Shown: positions 43,699 through 54,809 of the stretch, piece after piece
Numbering within the stretch: the stretch's first letter is position 1
Layout of the letters: each line of letters begins with the position of its first letter
NCBI GenBank assembly: GCA_903867225.1
Contig: CAIPQN010000032.1
Span: 1 to 64,000, forward strand
DNA: 64,000 nucleotides
Reading direction: 5' to 3'
DNA from: an uncultured Pseudomonadota bacterium
Lineage (GTDB): Bacteria; Pseudomonadota; Gammaproteobacteria; Methylococcales; Methylomonadaceae
Program-made: the position numbers and the translations under genes
Notes under the pieces: model-generated
Seen by the model: the letters and a program-made list of their open reading frames with translations, nothing else
Database searches by the model: none
What the model was told of the DNA's origin: nothing

Positions 43699-43728
43699 TT
43701 ACCATTATCATCATTCAATGGTTATAAT
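43699..43728 (+). promoter_or_regulatory. Sigma-70-like promoter of the penicillin-binding protein gene
   Basis: TTACCA-N18-TATAAT, with the -10 (43723-43728) matching the consensus exactly. It is 78 bases before the ATG at 43806, in the gap shared with the LysR gene. Confidence 0.4.
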
Positions 43729-43805
43729 TATCGACATCAAACTTCGCCCTAATCTCTCATTTCAATGACATATTTTTCACCCGCACTTTTATTTTTTCCT
43801 AACGC

Positions 43806-46800
43806 ATGAAAAAAAAATCGCGTGTCGTTTCTCGCCTTTTACTCACTTACACCGTTGTTGGTTCAATCGCGGTAACGGGTGTCGTTTTTAAATTAGTTAA
43901 AGACGAAGTTCAGTCTTCGCGCTATCAAGCACGATATTTATCCGAAATTAGTAAGCAACTCAGTTTTAAACTCGAAAGCAAAGCCAGTAACTCAATTCGT
44001 TATCCGAATCATGGTCCTTACGATAGACGATTAGGTTATACGCTGCTTTCAGACCAAATTGATCGCTTGCAAAAAGAAGGTTTTGGTATTTCGGCACAAG
44101 CCACCGCATCGCCGATGATGATGCAGTTAATGGACGAATACGGGCTATTTCCGCTGTATCACGAAAAAAACCAAGCGGGATTGCGATTAGTAGATACCGC
44201 TAATGCCCCCTTATTTGCTGCAGCTTATCCGACTTATGGCTATCCAAACTTTGACGTAATTCCACCTGTGATTTTGAATACGCTGTTATATATTGAAAAT
44301 CGTGAATTACTTGATGAAAACCGCAAAAATGTAAATCCTGCTGTCGAATGGGATCGTTTAGGCTTTGCCGTATTACAAATGATGGCGAAAAAGCTGGGGG
44401 TTGATGGCAATGTTCCTGGTGGCAGTACGCTTGCAACCCAAATTGAAAAATATCGTCATTCGCCCAACGGTTACACCGAATCCGTTTATGAGAAAGTGCG
44501 TCAAATGGCAAGCGCGTCGATTCGCGCTTATTTGCTAGGCGTTGATACACGAGAAATGCGTCGTCAAATTGCACTCGCTTATTTGAATACCATGCCGCTT
44601 GCTGCATCTGAAAAATCAGGTGAAGTTCATGGATTAGGCGATGGTTTAGTTTCGTGGTTTGGTGCAGATTTTAAAGAAGTGAATAATTTACTCGCGCCGC
44701 AACGATTAAAAGATGTTGAAACGATTAATCCTGAACAAGCGAAAGCGTATCGTGAAGTGTTAAGTATTTTGCTGTCACAACGTCGCCCGACTTATTTACT
44801 TGGTGCAGGTTTCGACGCGCTTCAAACTTTAACCGACAGTTATTTGCGTTTACTAGCGACACAAGGTGTTATTTCACCTGCGTTGCGTGATGCAGCGTTA
44901 GCTGTGAAAGTGGAACGTGTTCCGAAAAGCAGTTCACATTATTTATTTGTTACCGAACAAAAAACGCAAAACGTACTTCGCGCTCGTTTGGCGCAAATGC
45001 TGGGGATTAAAACCAATTACGATTTAGACCGCCTAGATTTAACCGTTAAAAGCACGATTGATTTTGGTATGCAGCAACAAGTCACCGCTGCGTTGAAAAA
45101 ATTGAGTGACCCTATAAATGCGCGAGCCGCTGGGTTAATCGGTGAACGGATGCTGAGTCCAAGTAACGATTTGAGTTCAATTATTTACAGTTTGGTATTA
45201 TTTGAACGTAGCGACAGAGGTAATTTGTTGCGTGTTCAAACCGATAACTACGACCAGCCGCTTGATATTAACGAAGGCATTCGACTTGATTTGGGTTCAA
45301 CCGCGAAATTGCGAACATTGGTACATTATCTTGAATTAATTGGTGAAATTTACGAAACGTATCAAGGTCAAACGCCAAAAGATTTGGCAAAGGTTCAATT
45401 ACATCCGCGTGATTTCTTGTCGGCATGGGTCGTTGATCAGTTAAAAGCGCATCCAAAAATGACGTTGACCGAAATTTTAGATCAAGCCTTAGAGCGCAAG
45501 TATTCTGCTAGTCCTGATGAGTATTTTTATACAGGTGGCGGCGTTCATCATTTCAATAATTTTAGCGAAGATGATGATTTAAGAATTTTGTCAGTGCGAA
45601 ATGCGCTACGAAATTCAGTGAATTTAGTGTTTATTCGCATGATGCGTGATTTAACGTATCACCATTTGTACAAACCTGAAGGTATTGCACGTTGGCTGGA
45701 AAATCCAGATGATTCTAAACGTGCAGAATATCTTGCTCGTTTTGCAGACCGCGAAGGATTGGTTTATTTACGTCGTTTTTATGCCCGTTATAAAGGCAAA
45801 AGTACCGACGATAATTTGGAAACATTGACGCAAAAAGTGTATCCAAAACCGTCACGTTTAACGATGCTTTATGAAGCGATTTATCCTGAGCGTGACCGCG
45901 CTGCACTTGAAGAATATCTAAAAGCGCATATTCCGATACAAGTTTTGGTAAGTGAAAATATCGACAATTTGTTTTACAAATACACACCTGATAATTTTGA
46001 TTTACAAGATCAAGGCTACATCACAAAAGTACATCCATTAGAATTATGGATGGTACGTTATTTATCCGAACACCCAACGGCGACACGCGATGAGGTCATT
46101 GCGGCAAGTGCCGAACAACGCCAAGATGTTTATCGTTGGTTGTTTAAAAATACACATCATTTTGCCCAACAACGTCGCATTATGACGTTGCTTGAAGATG
46201 ATGCGTTTAAACAAATTCATGCCGCGTGGGAACGTGTCGGTTATCCATTTGCATCATTAACACCCTCTTATGCAACCTCAATCGGTGCTTCAGGTGATAG
46301 ACCCGCTGCATTGGCGGATTTAATTGGAATTATCAGCAACGACGGTGTGAAATTGCCAGCGGTACGTTTTGCGAATTTCCATTACGCGAAAGCCACGCCT
46401 TATGAAACCATTTTGGATAAAACCATTGAAAATGGGCAACAAATTTTATCTCCCGAAGTGGCTCGAGCAGCACGCAGTGCGTTGATTGGCGTGGTAGCAA
46501 GTGGTACGGCTGGAGCAATGAATGGTGTTTATAAAGATGCCAACGGAAAATGGCTGGAAGTTGGTGGTAAAACAGGAACAGGCGACCATCGTAAAGATAG
46601 ACATGGTGCGAATGGACAATTGATTGAAACCAAATTTATTAGTCGTGCTGCGACCTTCACGTTCTTTTTGGGCGATAAATTTTTTGGTGTGATTACCGCT
46701 TATGTCGCAGGTGAAAATGCAGGCAGTTATCATTTTACGAGTTCGTTGCCAGTGCATATTTTGAGATTTTTAGAGCCAACGCTTTCGCCCATGCTAAATA

Positions 46801-46856
46801 AAGCGAGTGCAGAACCAATAAAATCGGTTGTTGCCGCGCCTAATGATGAACAGTGA
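43806..46856 (+). CDS. GT51 transglycosylase / class A penicillin-binding protein
   Basis: 1016 residues, larger than most class A PBPs. A membrane anchor lies at about residues 12-30 (LLTYTVVGSIAVTGVVF). The GT51 glycosyltransferase domain at about 130-290 has the ENRE catalytic-Glu block, VPGGSTLATQIEKYRHSP and MRRQIALAYLNTMP. The transpeptidase domain has SxxK as STAKL near 497, SxN as NSVNLVF near 604 and KTGTG near 921. An extra domain of about 200 residues lies between SVN and KTG. It builds and cross-links peptidoglycan outside the inner membrane. The insert sets this PBP apart from PBP1a and PBP1b. Confidence 0.9.
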   Translation: MKKKSRVVSRLLLTYTVVGSIAVTGVVFKLVKDEVQSSRYQARYLSEISKQLSFKLESKASNSIRYPNHGPYDRRLGYTLLSDQIDRLQKEGFGISAQATASPMMMQLMDEYGLFPLYHEKNQAGLRLVDTANAPLFAAAYPTYGYPNFDVIPPVILNTLLYIENRELLDENRKNVNPAVEWDRLGFAVLQMMAKKLGVDGNVPGGSTLATQIEKYRHSPNGYTESVYEKVRQMASASIRAYLLGVDTREMRRQIALAYLNTMPLAASEKSGEVHGLGDGLVSWFGADFKEVNNLLAPQRLKDVETINPEQAKAYREVLSILLSQRRPTYLLGAGFDALQTLTDSYLRLLATQGVISPALRDAALAVKVERVPKSSSHYLFVTEQKTQNVLRARLAQMLGIKTNYDLDRLDLTVKSTIDFGMQQQVTAALKKLSDPINARAAGLIGERMLSPSNDLSSIIYSLVLFERSDRGNLLRVQTDNYDQPLDINEGIRLDLGSTAKLRTLVHYLELIGEIYETYQGQTPKDLAKVQLHPRDFLSAWVVDQLKAHPKMTLTEILDQALERKYSASPDEYFYTGGGVHHFNNFSEDDDLRILSVRNALRNSVNLVFIRMMRDLTYHHLYKPEGIARWLENPDDSKRAEYLARFADREGLVYLRRFYARYKGKSTDDNLETLTQKVYPKPSRLTMLYEAIYPERDRAALEEYLKAHIPIQVLVSENIDNLFYKYTPDNFDLQDQGYITKVHPLELWMVRYLSEHPTATRDEVIAASAEQRQDVYRWLFKNTHHFAQQRRIMTLLEDDAFKQIHAAWERVGYPFASLTPSYATSIGASGDRPAALADLIGIISNDGVKLPAVRFANFHYAKATPYETILDKTIENGQQILSPEVARAARSALIGVVASGTAGAMNGVYKDANGKWLEVGGKTGTGDHRKDRHGANGQLIETKFISRAATFTFFLGDKFFGVITAYVAGENAGSYHFTSSLPVHILRFLEPTLSPMLNKASAEPIKSVVAAPNDEQ

Positions 46857-46928
46857 CAGAAAAAGCAATGCTGTAATTTTATGCTATGCTACGCACCATG
46901 ATTTTTCTTTTTTTAACCTACAAATTTA

Positions 46929-47561
46929 ATGAGAACACGTCTTAAAATTTGCGGCTTTACTAATGTCGAATCTGCTGTTTATGCGGCAAATTTAGGCGTT
47001 GACGCGATTGGTTTAGTTTTTTTTGAAAACAGTTCGCGTCACGTCACTATCGAAAAAGCGATTGAAATCACCAAATCTCTGCCACCATTTACCAGCGTTG
47101 TTGGATTGTTTGTAAATGAAAAAGAAAGCGTGATTCGTGATGTTTTAGCACAAGTGCCAATTGATTATTTACAATTTCACGGTGACGAACCAGCGGCAGA
47201 TTGTAGAATTTATGGCAAGCGTTACATCAAGGCAATAAGTATGAAAAAAGGTCTGAATTTCGACAAATTAAATACTGAATATCACGATGCAAAAGGCTTG
47301 CTTTTAGACGCTTATCATCCTGACGCAAAAGGCGGCACAGGAACACAATTTGATTGGGATTTATTGCCCACAAAACGCCCGATTCCAATTATCTTAGCGG
47401 GCGGCTTAACAGTTCAAAACATTAAAAGAGCGATTCAAATCGCCCATCCTTACGCAGTCGATGTCAGTAGCGGTGTCGAATTAGAAAAAGGCAAAAAAGA
47501 CATTGTCAAAATGACTGCATTTACACAACAAGTTCAAGAAGGTGACAGAGAAACTTTATGA
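46929..47561 (+). CDS. trpF: Phosphoribosylanthranilate isomerase
   Basis: 210 residues. Amadori rearrangement step of tryptophan synthesis. [17 protein letters not shown] carries the catalytic Cys, [13 protein letters not shown] and VVGLFVNE follow, and [16 protein letters not shown] carries the catalytic Asp and the phosphate site; [11 protein letters not shown] is conserved. A full-length stand-alone enzyme, first in trpFBA-accD-folC; it overlaps trpB by 4 bases. Confidence 0.97.
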   Translation: MRTRLKICGFTNVESAVYAANLGVDAIGLVFFENSSRHVTIEKAIEITKSLPPFTSVVGLFVNEKESVIRDVLAQVPIDYLQFHGDEPAADCRIYGKRYIKAISMKKGLNFDKLNTEYHDAKGLLLDAYHPDAKGGTGTQFDWDLLPTKRPIPIILAGGLTVQNIKRAIQIAHPYAVDVSSGVELEKGKKDIVKMTAFTQQVQEGDRETL

Positions 47562-48760
47562 CAGAAAAATATAATAAACCCGACGCACGGGGACATTTTG
47601 GTGTATATGGCGGCATTTTTGTTGCTGAAACTTTAATGCCCGCGATTACGGAATTAAATACGGCTTATCAGCATTACATGAAAGACGCTGAGTTTATCGC
47701 GGAATTAGATAAGGATATGCAGCATTATGTCGGTCGTCCGTCACCGCTTTATCATGCAGAACGTTGGACAAAAGAACTCGGCGGCGCACAAATTTATTTG
47801 AAACGTGAAGATTTAAATCACACGGGTTCACACAAAATTAACAACACGGTTGGTCAAGCCTTGCTCGCTAAACGTATGGGTAAAACGCGCATTATTGCTG
47901 AAACTGGCGCAGGTCAACATGGCGTTGCCACAGCAACCGTCGCGGCACGTTTAGGTTTGGAATGTGTAATTTATATGGGCGCAGTCGATGTAGCGCGTCA
48001 ATCGTTAAACGTTTATCGCATGAAATTACTCGGCGCAACGGTTGTTGCTGTTGAATCAGGTTCAAAAACGTTGAAAGATGCCTTAAATGAAGCCTTGCGC
48101 GATTGGGTCACAAATATCGACGATACGTTTTATATTATCGGAACGGTTGCAGGTCCTCATCCATATCCTGCAATGGTGCGTGATTTTCAAGCGATTTTAG
48201 GACGCGAAGCTAAAGCACAATGTTTAACACAAGCAGGAAAATTACCAAATGCGTTAGTCGCCTGTGTTGGCGGTGGTTCAAATGCAATGGGGCTTTTTTA
48301 TCCCTTCATTGATGATGCAGACGTAAAATTGATTGGCGTTGAAGCGGCAGGTGATGGCATCGAAACAGGTCGTCATTCTGCGCCACTTTGTGCAGGTCGT
48401 CCTGGCGTATTGCATGGAAATCGCACTTATTTGATGTCTGATGACGACGGTGAAATTATCGAAACGCATTCAATTTCAGCAGGTTTAGATTATCCAGGCG
48501 TAGGTCCTGAACACGCTTGGTTGAAAGACTCTGGTCGCGCTCAATATGTGAATATCACGGACGATGAAGCACTCGGTGGCTTTTACGCGCTAACTCGCAT
48601 GGAAGGGATTATCCCTGCGTTAGAATCCAGTCACGCGATGGCTTATGTGATGAAACTCGCGCCAACGATGAAATCAGATGAAATTATCATTGTGAATTTA
48701 TCGGGACGTGGCGACAAAGATATGCAAACAATGGCAAAACGAGAAGGAATTGAACTATGA
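47558..48760 (+). CDS. trpB: Tryptophan synthase beta chain
   Basis: 400 residues. Condenses indole and serine using [24 protein letters not shown] holds the PLP lysine, [13 protein letters not shown] is conserved, and [17 protein letters not shown] is the phosphate loop. It overlaps trpA by 4 bases, fitting the alpha-beta complex. Confidence 0.98.
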   Translation: MTEKYNKPDARGHFGVYGGIFVAETLMPAITELNTAYQHYMKDAEFIAELDKDMQHYVGRPSPLYHAERWTKELGGAQIYLKREDLNHTGSHKINNTVGQALLAKRMGKTRIIAETGAGQHGVATATVAARLGLECVIYMGAVDVARQSLNVYRMKLLGATVVAVESGSKTLKDALNEALRDWVTNIDDTFYIIGTVAGPHPYPAMVRDFQAILGREAKAQCLTQAGKLPNALVACVGGGSNAMGLFYPFIDDADVKLIGVEAAGDGIETGRHSAPLCAGRPGVLHGNRTYLMSDDDGEIIETHSISAGLDYPGVGPEHAWLKDSGRAQYVNITDDEALGGFYALTRMEGIIPALESSHAMAYVMKLAPTMKSDEIIIVNLSGRGDKDMQTMAKREGIEL

Positions 48761-49560
48761 GCCGATTAGCTGGACTATTTGCCGAATTGGCACAAAAAAA
48801 TCGCAAAGCGTTAATTCCATTTGTGACCGCTGGCGATCCAAATCCTGAATTTACCGTGCCGTTAATGCACGCAATGGTTGGTGCAGGCGTTGATATTATT
48901 GAATTGGGCGTGCCATTTTCTGACCCGATGGCAGATGGTCCCGTGATTCAACGCGCCAGTGAACGCGCTTTGGCACATCACCAAAGTTTGCGAACGACGT
49001 TAGCGATTGCCAAAGAATTCCGCAAAACCAATGGACATACGCCGATTGTCATCATGGGTTATTTGAACCCTGTTGAAATCATGGGTTATGAAAAATTTGC
49101 GGATGCCGTTCAAGCTGCAGGTGTTGATGGCGTTTTAACCGTAGATTTGCCGCCCGAAGAAGCCGAAGAATGTGCTGAGTTATTAAAAGCGCGTGATGTT
49201 GATCCGATTTTTTTACTTGCACCAAATAGTACACCAGAGCGCGTTAGAATTATGGATGCAATTGGTTCAGGCTATATTTATTACGTTTCGCTCAAAGGTG
49301 TAACAGGTGCTGGGCATTTGAATTCGGCTGAAGTTGAAACCAAACTCGCAGAAATTCGTGCGAATACAAAATTACCGCTTGCAGTCGGTTTTGGTGTGAA
49401 AGACGCTGAAACCGCCAAAATTATCGGCAACTTAGGCGACGGTGTTGTGGTTGGAAGCGCGTTGATTAAAGAAATAGAAGCAAATCTACACAATCCCGCA
49501 CAAGCAAAAACCGCCATTATTGAACTCTTAACGTCAATGCGTCAGGCAATGGATAACTAA
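48757..49560 (+). CDS. trpA: Tryptophan synthase alpha chain
   Basis: 267 residues. Cleaves indoleglycerol phosphate to indole, which is channelled to Trp[34 protein letters not shown] (catalytic Glu and Asp), [10 protein letters not shown] and [11 protein letters not shown] (phosphate binding) are present. Two bases separate it from accD. Confidence 0.98.
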   Translation: MSRLAGLFAELAQKNRKALIPFVTAGDPNPEFTVPLMHAMVGAGVDIIELGVPFSDPMADGPVIQRASERALAHHQSLRTTLAIAKEFRKTNGHTPIVIMGYLNPVEIMGYEKFADAVQAAGVDGVLTVDLPPEEAEECAELLKARDVDPIFLLAPNSTPERVRIMDAIGSGYIYYVSLKGVTGAGHLNSAEVETKLAEIRANTKLPLAVGFGVKDAETAKIIGNLGDGVVVGSALIKEIEANLHNPAQAKTAIIELLTSMRQAMDN

Positions 49561-49562
49561 AC

Positions 49563-50486
49563 ATGAGTTGGTTTGAAAAATTACGTCCGTCGATTATCAG
49601 AACCGAATCGTCAGGCAAAAAAACGACTGTTCCCGAAGGTTTGTGGGCAAAATGTCCCAGTTGTAACGCAATTTTGTACAACAGCGAATTAGAAAAAAAT
49701 GGCAGTGTTTGTCCAAAATGTGACCATCACATGCGAATTTCAGCGCGAATGCGTTTGGATTTATTTTTGGATGAAAACGGACGCGAAGAAATTGGCAAAA
49801 ACGTCAAACCGATTGATCCGTTGAAATTCAAAGACAGTAAAAAATACAAAGACCGTATCACCCAAGCCCAAAAACAAACCAAAGAAAATGATGCTTTAAT
49901 CGTCATGAAAGGCGAATTGCAAGGTCAGTCAATCGTCGCAGCAGCGTTCGATTTCAATTTTATGGGCGGCTCGATGGGGTCGGTTGTAGGCGAAAAATTC
50001 GTTCGTGGCGTGAACAAAAGTTTAGAACTTGGCGTGCCATTTATCGTTTTCACGGCTAGTGGTGGCGCGAGAATGCAAGAATCGTTATTTTCGTTATTTC
50101 AAATGGCGAAAACCAGCGCGGCTTTAACGAAACTTTCTGAGCGTGGCATTCCGTACATTTCATTTATGACTGACCCGACAATGGGCGGCGTATCGGCGAG
50201 TTTAGCGATGCTTGGCGATATTAACGTTGCCGAACCCAATGCGTTAATCGGTTTCGCAGGACCTCGTGTGATTGAACAAACCGTGCGCGAAAAATTACCT
50301 GAAGGTTTTCAACGCAGCGAATTTTTACAAGAACACGGTGCCATCGACATGATTATTCATCGTCGTGATATTCGTGAAAAAATTGCGAGCATTTTGGCGA
50401 TGTTGACGGCAAATAAAGTGGTTTCGATGCCTGAAATTATCATTGATGATTTGTTGATTTATAACGATATTCAAGACGCTGGCTGA
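49563..50486 (+). CDS. accD: Acetyl-CoA carboxylase carboxyltransferase beta subunit
   Basis: 307 residues. Transfers CO2 from biotin to acetyl-CoA with AccA, making malonyl-CoA for fatty acids. The zinc ribbon CPSCN...CPKCDHH is at residues 32-57. [34 protein letters not shown] and [17 protein letters not shown] form the crotonase-like core. Location between trpA and folC is the classic gammaproteobacterial arrangement. Confidence 0.98.
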   Translation: MSWFEKLRPSIIRTESSGKKTTVPEGLWAKCPSCNAILYNSELEKNGSVCPKCDHHMRISARMRLDLFLDENGREEIGKNVKPIDPLKFKDSKKYKDRITQAQKQTKENDALIVMKGELQGQSIVAAAFDFNFMGGSMGSVVGEKFVRGVNKSLELGVPFIVFTASGGARMQESLFSLFQMAKTSAALTKLSERGIPYISFMTDPTMGGVSASLAMLGDINVAEPNALIGFAGPRVIEQTVREKLPEGFQRSEFLQEHGAIDMIIHRRDIREKIASILAMLTANKVVSMPEIIIDDLLIYNDIQDAG

Positions 50487-50493
50487 AAGTAAA

Positions 50494-51777
50494 ATGAACC
50501 GTTTTAATACCTTAAATGAATGGCTCGCATGGCAAGAAAGTTTGCATCCGTTGCCGATTGACTTGGGTTTGGAACGGGTGAAGCGCGTTTTTGAAGCGTT
50601 GTTGCCGAATTATAAAAATCAAAAACCGCCGACAATTACCGTTGCGGGAACAAATGGCAAGGGTTCAACCGTTGCGTATTTGCAGGAATTTTATTTTGCG
50701 TCAGGTCATAAAGTTGGCGCGTACACATCACCGCATATTTTGCGCTACAACGAACGCATCAAAATTAACGGTAAATCGGTTTCTGACGACACAATTTGCG
50801 CGGCATTTGAACAAATCGACAAAGCGCGTGGCGAAACCTCGTTGAGTTATTTTGAATTTAGCACGCTCGCTGCCTTGCTGATTTTTTTGCAACAAAACGT
50901 AGCGGTACAAATTTTAGAAGTGGGTTTAGGCGGACGTTTGGACGCAGTGAATATCGTCGATACCGATATGGCAATCGTGACCAGTATTGCGATTGACCAT
51001 GTTGAATATCTTGGCAAAACACGCGATGAAATTGGGCTAGAAAAAGCAGGCGTTTTTCGTCCGAATACGCCCGCCATCGTTAGTGATTTACGCCCTCCCG
51101 CCTCATTGTTGAATTATGCTTATGAAAAAAATGCGCTTTTGCTTCGTTTAGGTGAAACGTTTTTTTACGAAAAAAATGGCGACTCGTGGACGTGGCAAGG
51201 TTTGTCGCAAACCATTTCAAATTTGCCAAATCCAGCATTGAAAGGGAATCACCAATTTCGTAATGCGTCAGCGGCAATTTTTGCGACGCAATGTTTAGCA
51301 GATCGTTTGCCTATCAGTGAAACATCGTTAAAAATGGGTTTGAAAAATGTGAAATTAGCGGGACGTTTTCAATTGATTGACGGTGAAAACCCCATACTTT
51401 TGGACGTTGGACATAATCCGCAAGCGGTTGAAACATTAGTCGATTATCTTGCTGATAACTTCCCAAATCATTGCGTTCATGCCATTTTTTCAATGATGAA
51501 AGACAAGGATATTTCAGGTGTTTTGGCATTGATGAAACCCGTTGTTTCAAATTGGTTTTTTGCGCCGTTGCCACAAAATCCGCGTGCCGTTTCCGAAGAA
51601 AAAATGCGTGAACTCTTTGCTAAATGTGAAATTTCAAACGCAAATTTCGGTTTTACAAATTTCTCCCAAGCCTTTTTAGCCGCTAAAAATAACGCGAAAA
51701 GTGGTGATTTAATTTTAGTTTTTGGGTCGTTTTTTTTAGTATCAGATTGTTGTACGAATTTAAAAATAGGTGAATAA
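50494..51777 (+). CDS. folC: Folylpolyglutamate / dihydrofolate synthase
   Basis: 427 residues. Adds glutamate to dihydropteroate and folates. Mur-ligase-like ATP loop TITVAGTNGKGSTVAYLQ near residue 48, the SPHILRYNERIKINGKSVS loop, EVGLGGRLDAVNI, ITSIAIDHVEYLG (here VTSIAIDHVEYLG) and LLDVGHNPQAV in the C-terminal domain. It starts 7 bases after accD and ends 2 bases before the SPOR gene. Confidence 0.96.
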   Translation: MNRFNTLNEWLAWQESLHPLPIDLGLERVKRVFEALLPNYKNQKPPTITVAGTNGKGSTVAYLQEFYFASGHKVGAYTSPHILRYNERIKINGKSVSDDTICAAFEQIDKARGETSLSYFEFSTLAALLIFLQQNVAVQILEVGLGGRLDAVNIVDTDMAIVTSIAIDHVEYLGKTRDEIGLEKAGVFRPNTPAIVSDLRPPASLLNYAYEKNALLLRLGETFFYEKNGDSWTWQGLSQTISNLPNPALKGNHQFRNASAAIFATQCLADRLPISETSLKMGLKNVKLAGRFQLIDGENPILLDVGHNPQAVETLVDYLADNFPNHCVHAIFSMMKDKDISGVLALMKPVVSNWFFAPLPQNPRAVSEEKMRELFAKCEISNANFGFTNFSQAFLAAKNNAKSGDLILVFGSFFLVSDCCTNLKIGE

Positions 51778-51779
51778 AA

Positions 51780-52610
51780 ATGGATCATGAATTAAAACAA
51801 CGTTTGATTGGCGCATTAGTGGTCACGATATTGTCGGCGATTTTCATTCCGATGTTGTTTGATGACCCGATTGAAGATGACGGACAAGCGGTAACAACAT
51901 TGGCATTGCCTTCGGAAAATCAGTTTGTCGAAGAACCCGCTGTTAAAGCACCTGCAAGTTCAGAGCAGGTTTTAGCCATTCCACAACAACCGCAAGTTGA
52001 AGTCGCCGCCCTCGCGCCATCGTCAACACCTGTTGTAAAAAATTCGTTACGCCCTGACGAAATGGATGAAGCTCCCGCGCCAAAATTACAACCAAAACCT
52101 GTTATTACCAAACCGCCTGTTGCTAAACCACACGTCGAAAAACCAGCTTATTCTGAAACCACAAATTACGGTGTAAGTGCCGACGAAGTGGATGATGAAC
52201 CGCCAATGAAGCTAAAATTAGAAACTAAAAAAGCAAATGGCAAACCAGAAGAAGAATTATTGAAACAAATGCGCGCAGCAAAATTATTGGATGGTGATGT
52301 TGCAGCCGTTAAAACCATTGCACCGATTGATGCCAGTGTTGCTGATGTGAAAAAAGTCATTGCACCTGAATCTAAAAAATCGGGTCGCTGGTTTATTCAA
52401 TTAGCCAGTTTAACCAACAAAACAAAAGCAGAAAGTTTACTCGAAGGCTTAAAGTCACAAGGTTTACCTGCAACGTTAACCCCTATTCAAAACGACAAAG
52501 GTACATTTTACCGTTTGCGTGTAGGACCTGAATTAGATGGAAAACGAGCGGCGGAGATGAAGAAAAAAATGGATGATCAACACATTACTTCTATTTTAGT
52601 TTCTGAATAA
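51780..52610 (+). CDS. dedD: SPOR-domain cell-division protein, DedD-like
   Basis: 276 residues. One membrane segment at residues 9-27 (LIGALVVTILSAIFIPMLF), a long proline/alanine/valine-rich linker, and a C-terminal SPOR domain from about 200 (GRWFIQLASLTNKTKAESLLEGLKSQGL then FYRLRVGPELDGKRAAEM) that binds denuded glycan strands at the division septum. DedD lies between folC and cvpA in gammaproteobacteria, as here. The linker is longer than usual. Confidence 0.88.
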   Translation: MDHELKQRLIGALVVTILSAIFIPMLFDDPIEDDGQAVTTLALPSENQFVEEPAVKAPASSEQVLAIPQQPQVEVAALAPSSTPVVKNSLRPDEMDEAPAPKLQPKPVITKPPVAKPHVEKPAYSETTNYGVSADEVDDEPPMKLKLETKKANGKPEEELLKQMRAAKLLDGDVAAVKTIAPIDASVADVKKVIAPESKKSGRWFIQLASLTNKTKAESLLEGLKSQGLPATLTPIQNDKGTFYRLRVGPELDGKRAAEMKKKMDDQHITSILVSE

Positions 52611-52614
52611 AGTC

Positions 52615-53136
52615 GTGTTTCCCGTAGCACTAAAGCCATTTATTTGGGTTGATTACAGTATAGTTGCACTAGTCAGTGTGACGTTGATTATCGGTACAAT
52701 GCGTGGCTTTAGTCGCGAAGTGATTTCATTATTATGTTGGGTGGTTGGATTTTGGGCGAGTTTGCATTTTTCACTTTCTATTTCAGCCACATTGCAATCG
52801 TTCATTTCCGATCATCAAAAACGCTTCGCCATTGCCTTTATTACGATATTGATTTCAACCATTTTAGTGTGCAGCTTCTTACAGCATTGGCTCACAAACC
52901 GTGTCAAACAAAATTACAATCACACCGCCATCATGGAACTTTTAGGTGGTTTGACCTGCGGAATCATGCAAGGTGTGGTTATTACGACAATCGTCGTTTT
53001 TCTCGCTGGACTTACCGCCGTGCCAACAAATTCGTGGTGGCAAGAATCCAGTTTATTACCCTCTTTTCAAATTCTTGTCATTTGGTTACGCGACCACGTC
53101 GCACCGCAAATGGCGCACGCTCTCATTTTTCGTTAA
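52615..53136 (+). CDS. cvpA: CvpA-family membrane protein
   Basis: 173 residues starting with a GTG at 52615, 4 bases after the preceding stop. Four membrane segments ([68 protein letters not shown]). The [30 protein letters not shown] and [10 protein letters not shown] blocks are typical. It precedes purF, as in Escherichia coli, where it is needed for colicin V export; its molecular function is not settled. Confidence 0.92.
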   Translation: MFPVALKPFIWVDYSIVALVSVTLIIGTMRGFSREVISLLCWVVGFWASLHFSLSISATLQSFISDHQKRFAIAFITILISTILVCSFLQHWLTNRVKQNYNHTAIMELLGGLTCGIMQGVVITTIVVFLAGLTAVPTNSWWQESSLLPSFQILVIWLRDHVAPQMAHALIFR

Positions 53137-53161
53137 AACTTCCAACTTAGGTGAAAAAATA

Positions 53162-54670
53162 ATGTGTGGTATTGTTGCTATCGTCTCTCATCAAGCCGTA
53201 AATCAAGATTTATATGACGCACTCACGGTGCTTCAACATCGTGGACAAGACGCGGCAGGCATTGTGACATGTGAAAATGGACGTTTGCATTTACGCAAAG
53301 ATAATGGATTAACTCGCGACGTTTTTACAAACGATCAAATGTTGCGGTTGCGTGGAAACATGGGCATTGCACACGTTCGTTATCCAACCGCAGGCTGTAC
53401 CAGTTCTGCCGAAGCGCAACCATTTTATGTGAATTCACCGTTTGGTTTAACTTTGGCACATAACGGTAATTTAACCAACACAGAAGAACTCAAAAAAGCG
53501 TTGTTTGACGAAGATCAACGCCACATCAATACCGATTCTGATTCGGAAGTATTGCTCAATGTTTTTGCCCACGAACTACAAACACTGCACAAATCAGAAC
53601 TCACGGTTGCAGATATTTTTAACGCAGTAAAAGGTGTGCATCGTCGATGCCGTGGCGCGTATGCAGTTGTAATTATGATTGCAGGCGTTGGAATTTTAGG
53701 TTTTCGTGATCCTCATGGCATTCGACCTGCTATTTTTGGTGAACGAAAAACCGAAGGCAGCAGCGAATTTATGATTGCTTCTGAAAGTGTAGCGTTAGAT
53801 GTTTTAGGTTTCGACATTATTCGCGACATCGACGCTGGCGAAGCTATTTTTATCGAACAATCGGGTAAATTACACACGCAACAATGCGCTGAAAAAGTTG
53901 ATTTGTGTCCGTGTATTTTTGAATATGTTTATTTTGCACGACCAGATTCAATTATCGACAACATTTCAGTTTATAAAGCGCGTTTGCGAATGGGTGAAAA
54001 ACTAGCCATAAAAGTTGAACGCGAATGGGCAGATCACGATATTGATGTTGTTATTCCAATTCCCGACACCAGTCGCACTGCTGCGTTACAAATGGCAAAT
54101 AAATTAGGCGTGAAATTTAGCGAAGGCTTTATTAAAAACCGTTACATTGGACGCACATTTATTATGCCTGGACAAAAATTGCGTGAAAAATCCGTCCGTC
54201 AAAAACTCAACGCGATTGATTTGGAATTTAACGGTAAAAATGTTTTATTGGTCGATGATTCAATTGTACGCGGGACAACGTCAGCGCAAATTATTCAAAT
54301 GGCGCGTGATGCAGGTGCAAAAAAAGTTTATTTCGCTTCTGCTGCACCGCCTGTTCGTTATCCAAATGTTTACGGTATTGATATGCCAGCCGCACATGAA
54401 TTGATTGCACACAACCGCACAGAAGATGAAGTCTGTGAAGCGATTGGCGCAGATAAATTGGTTTACCAAGATTTGGACGATTTAATTGCAGCGGTTCAAA
54501 AAGGAAATCCAGAAATTTTGCACTTCGACACATCTTGTTTCAGCCACCAATATGTAACGGGTGACATTGACGATGCGTATTTAGAACGCATTGAAGCCTT
54601 GCGAAATGACGGCGCACAAGCGCAATCAAACGCTGCCAATTTTATTATTGAAATGCAAAATTGTGACTAA
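53162..54670 (+). CDS. purF: Amidophosphoribosyltransferase
   Basis: 502 residues from the ATG at 53162, which gives Met-Cys with Cys as the N-terminal nucleophile after removal of Met; longer frames upstream would hide it. First step of purine synthesis, from PRPP and glutamine. [39 protein letters not shown] and AHNGNLTN lie in the glutaminase half; the PRPP motif [16 protein letters not shown] is near residue 365. It ends the trp-acc-fol-pur block. Confidence 0.97.
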   Translation: MCGIVAIVSHQAVNQDLYDALTVLQHRGQDAAGIVTCENGRLHLRKDNGLTRDVFTNDQMLRLRGNMGIAHVRYPTAGCTSSAEAQPFYVNSPFGLTLAHNGNLTNTEELKKALFDEDQRHINTDSDSEVLLNVFAHELQTLHKSELTVADIFNAVKGVHRRCRGAYAVVIMIAGVGILGFRDPHGIRPAIFGERKTEGSSEFMIASESVALDVLGFDIIRDIDAGEAIFIEQSGKLHTQQCAEKVDLCPCIFEYVYFARPDSIIDNISVYKARLRMGEKLAIKVEREWADHDIDVVIPIPDTSRTAALQMANKLGVKFSEGFIKNRYIGRTFIMPGQKLREKSVRQKLNAIDLEFNGKNVLLVDDSIVRGTTSAQIIQMARDAGAKKVYFASAAPPVRYPNVYGIDMPAAHELIAHNRTEDEVCEAIGADKLVYQDLDDLIAAVQKGNPEILHFDTSCFSHQYVTGDIDDAYLERIEALRNDGAQAQSNAANFIIEMQNCD

Positions 54671-54676
54671 TCAAAA

Positions 54677-54703
54677 TTAAGATATAAGTAAGCGTGCCGA
54701 TAT
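54677..54703 (+). promoter_or_regulatory. Sigma-28-like promoter of the chemoreceptor gene
   Basis: GCCGATAT (54696-54703) matches the FliA -10. The -35 is weak: TTAAGATA at 11-bp spacing or TAAGATAT at 10. It lies about 105 bases before the ATG at 54810. Chemoreceptor genes are classic sigma-28 targets, which supports reading the same motif upstream of the giant genes. Confidence 0.5.
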
Positions 54704-54809
54704 TTACCCACAATGTGCAAGAATTACGGCGCAAATTTTGCTGTCAATTTTGATAATGTAATTTTTAATCTTTTAACTTTATTTAACGCGCACGCTTAGT
54801 GGAAATGTT

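Noticed and set aside
54147-54404. Plus-strand frame within purF, and minus-strand frames 54281-54533
   Set aside because: Alternative frames of purF with no start signal or conserved content.
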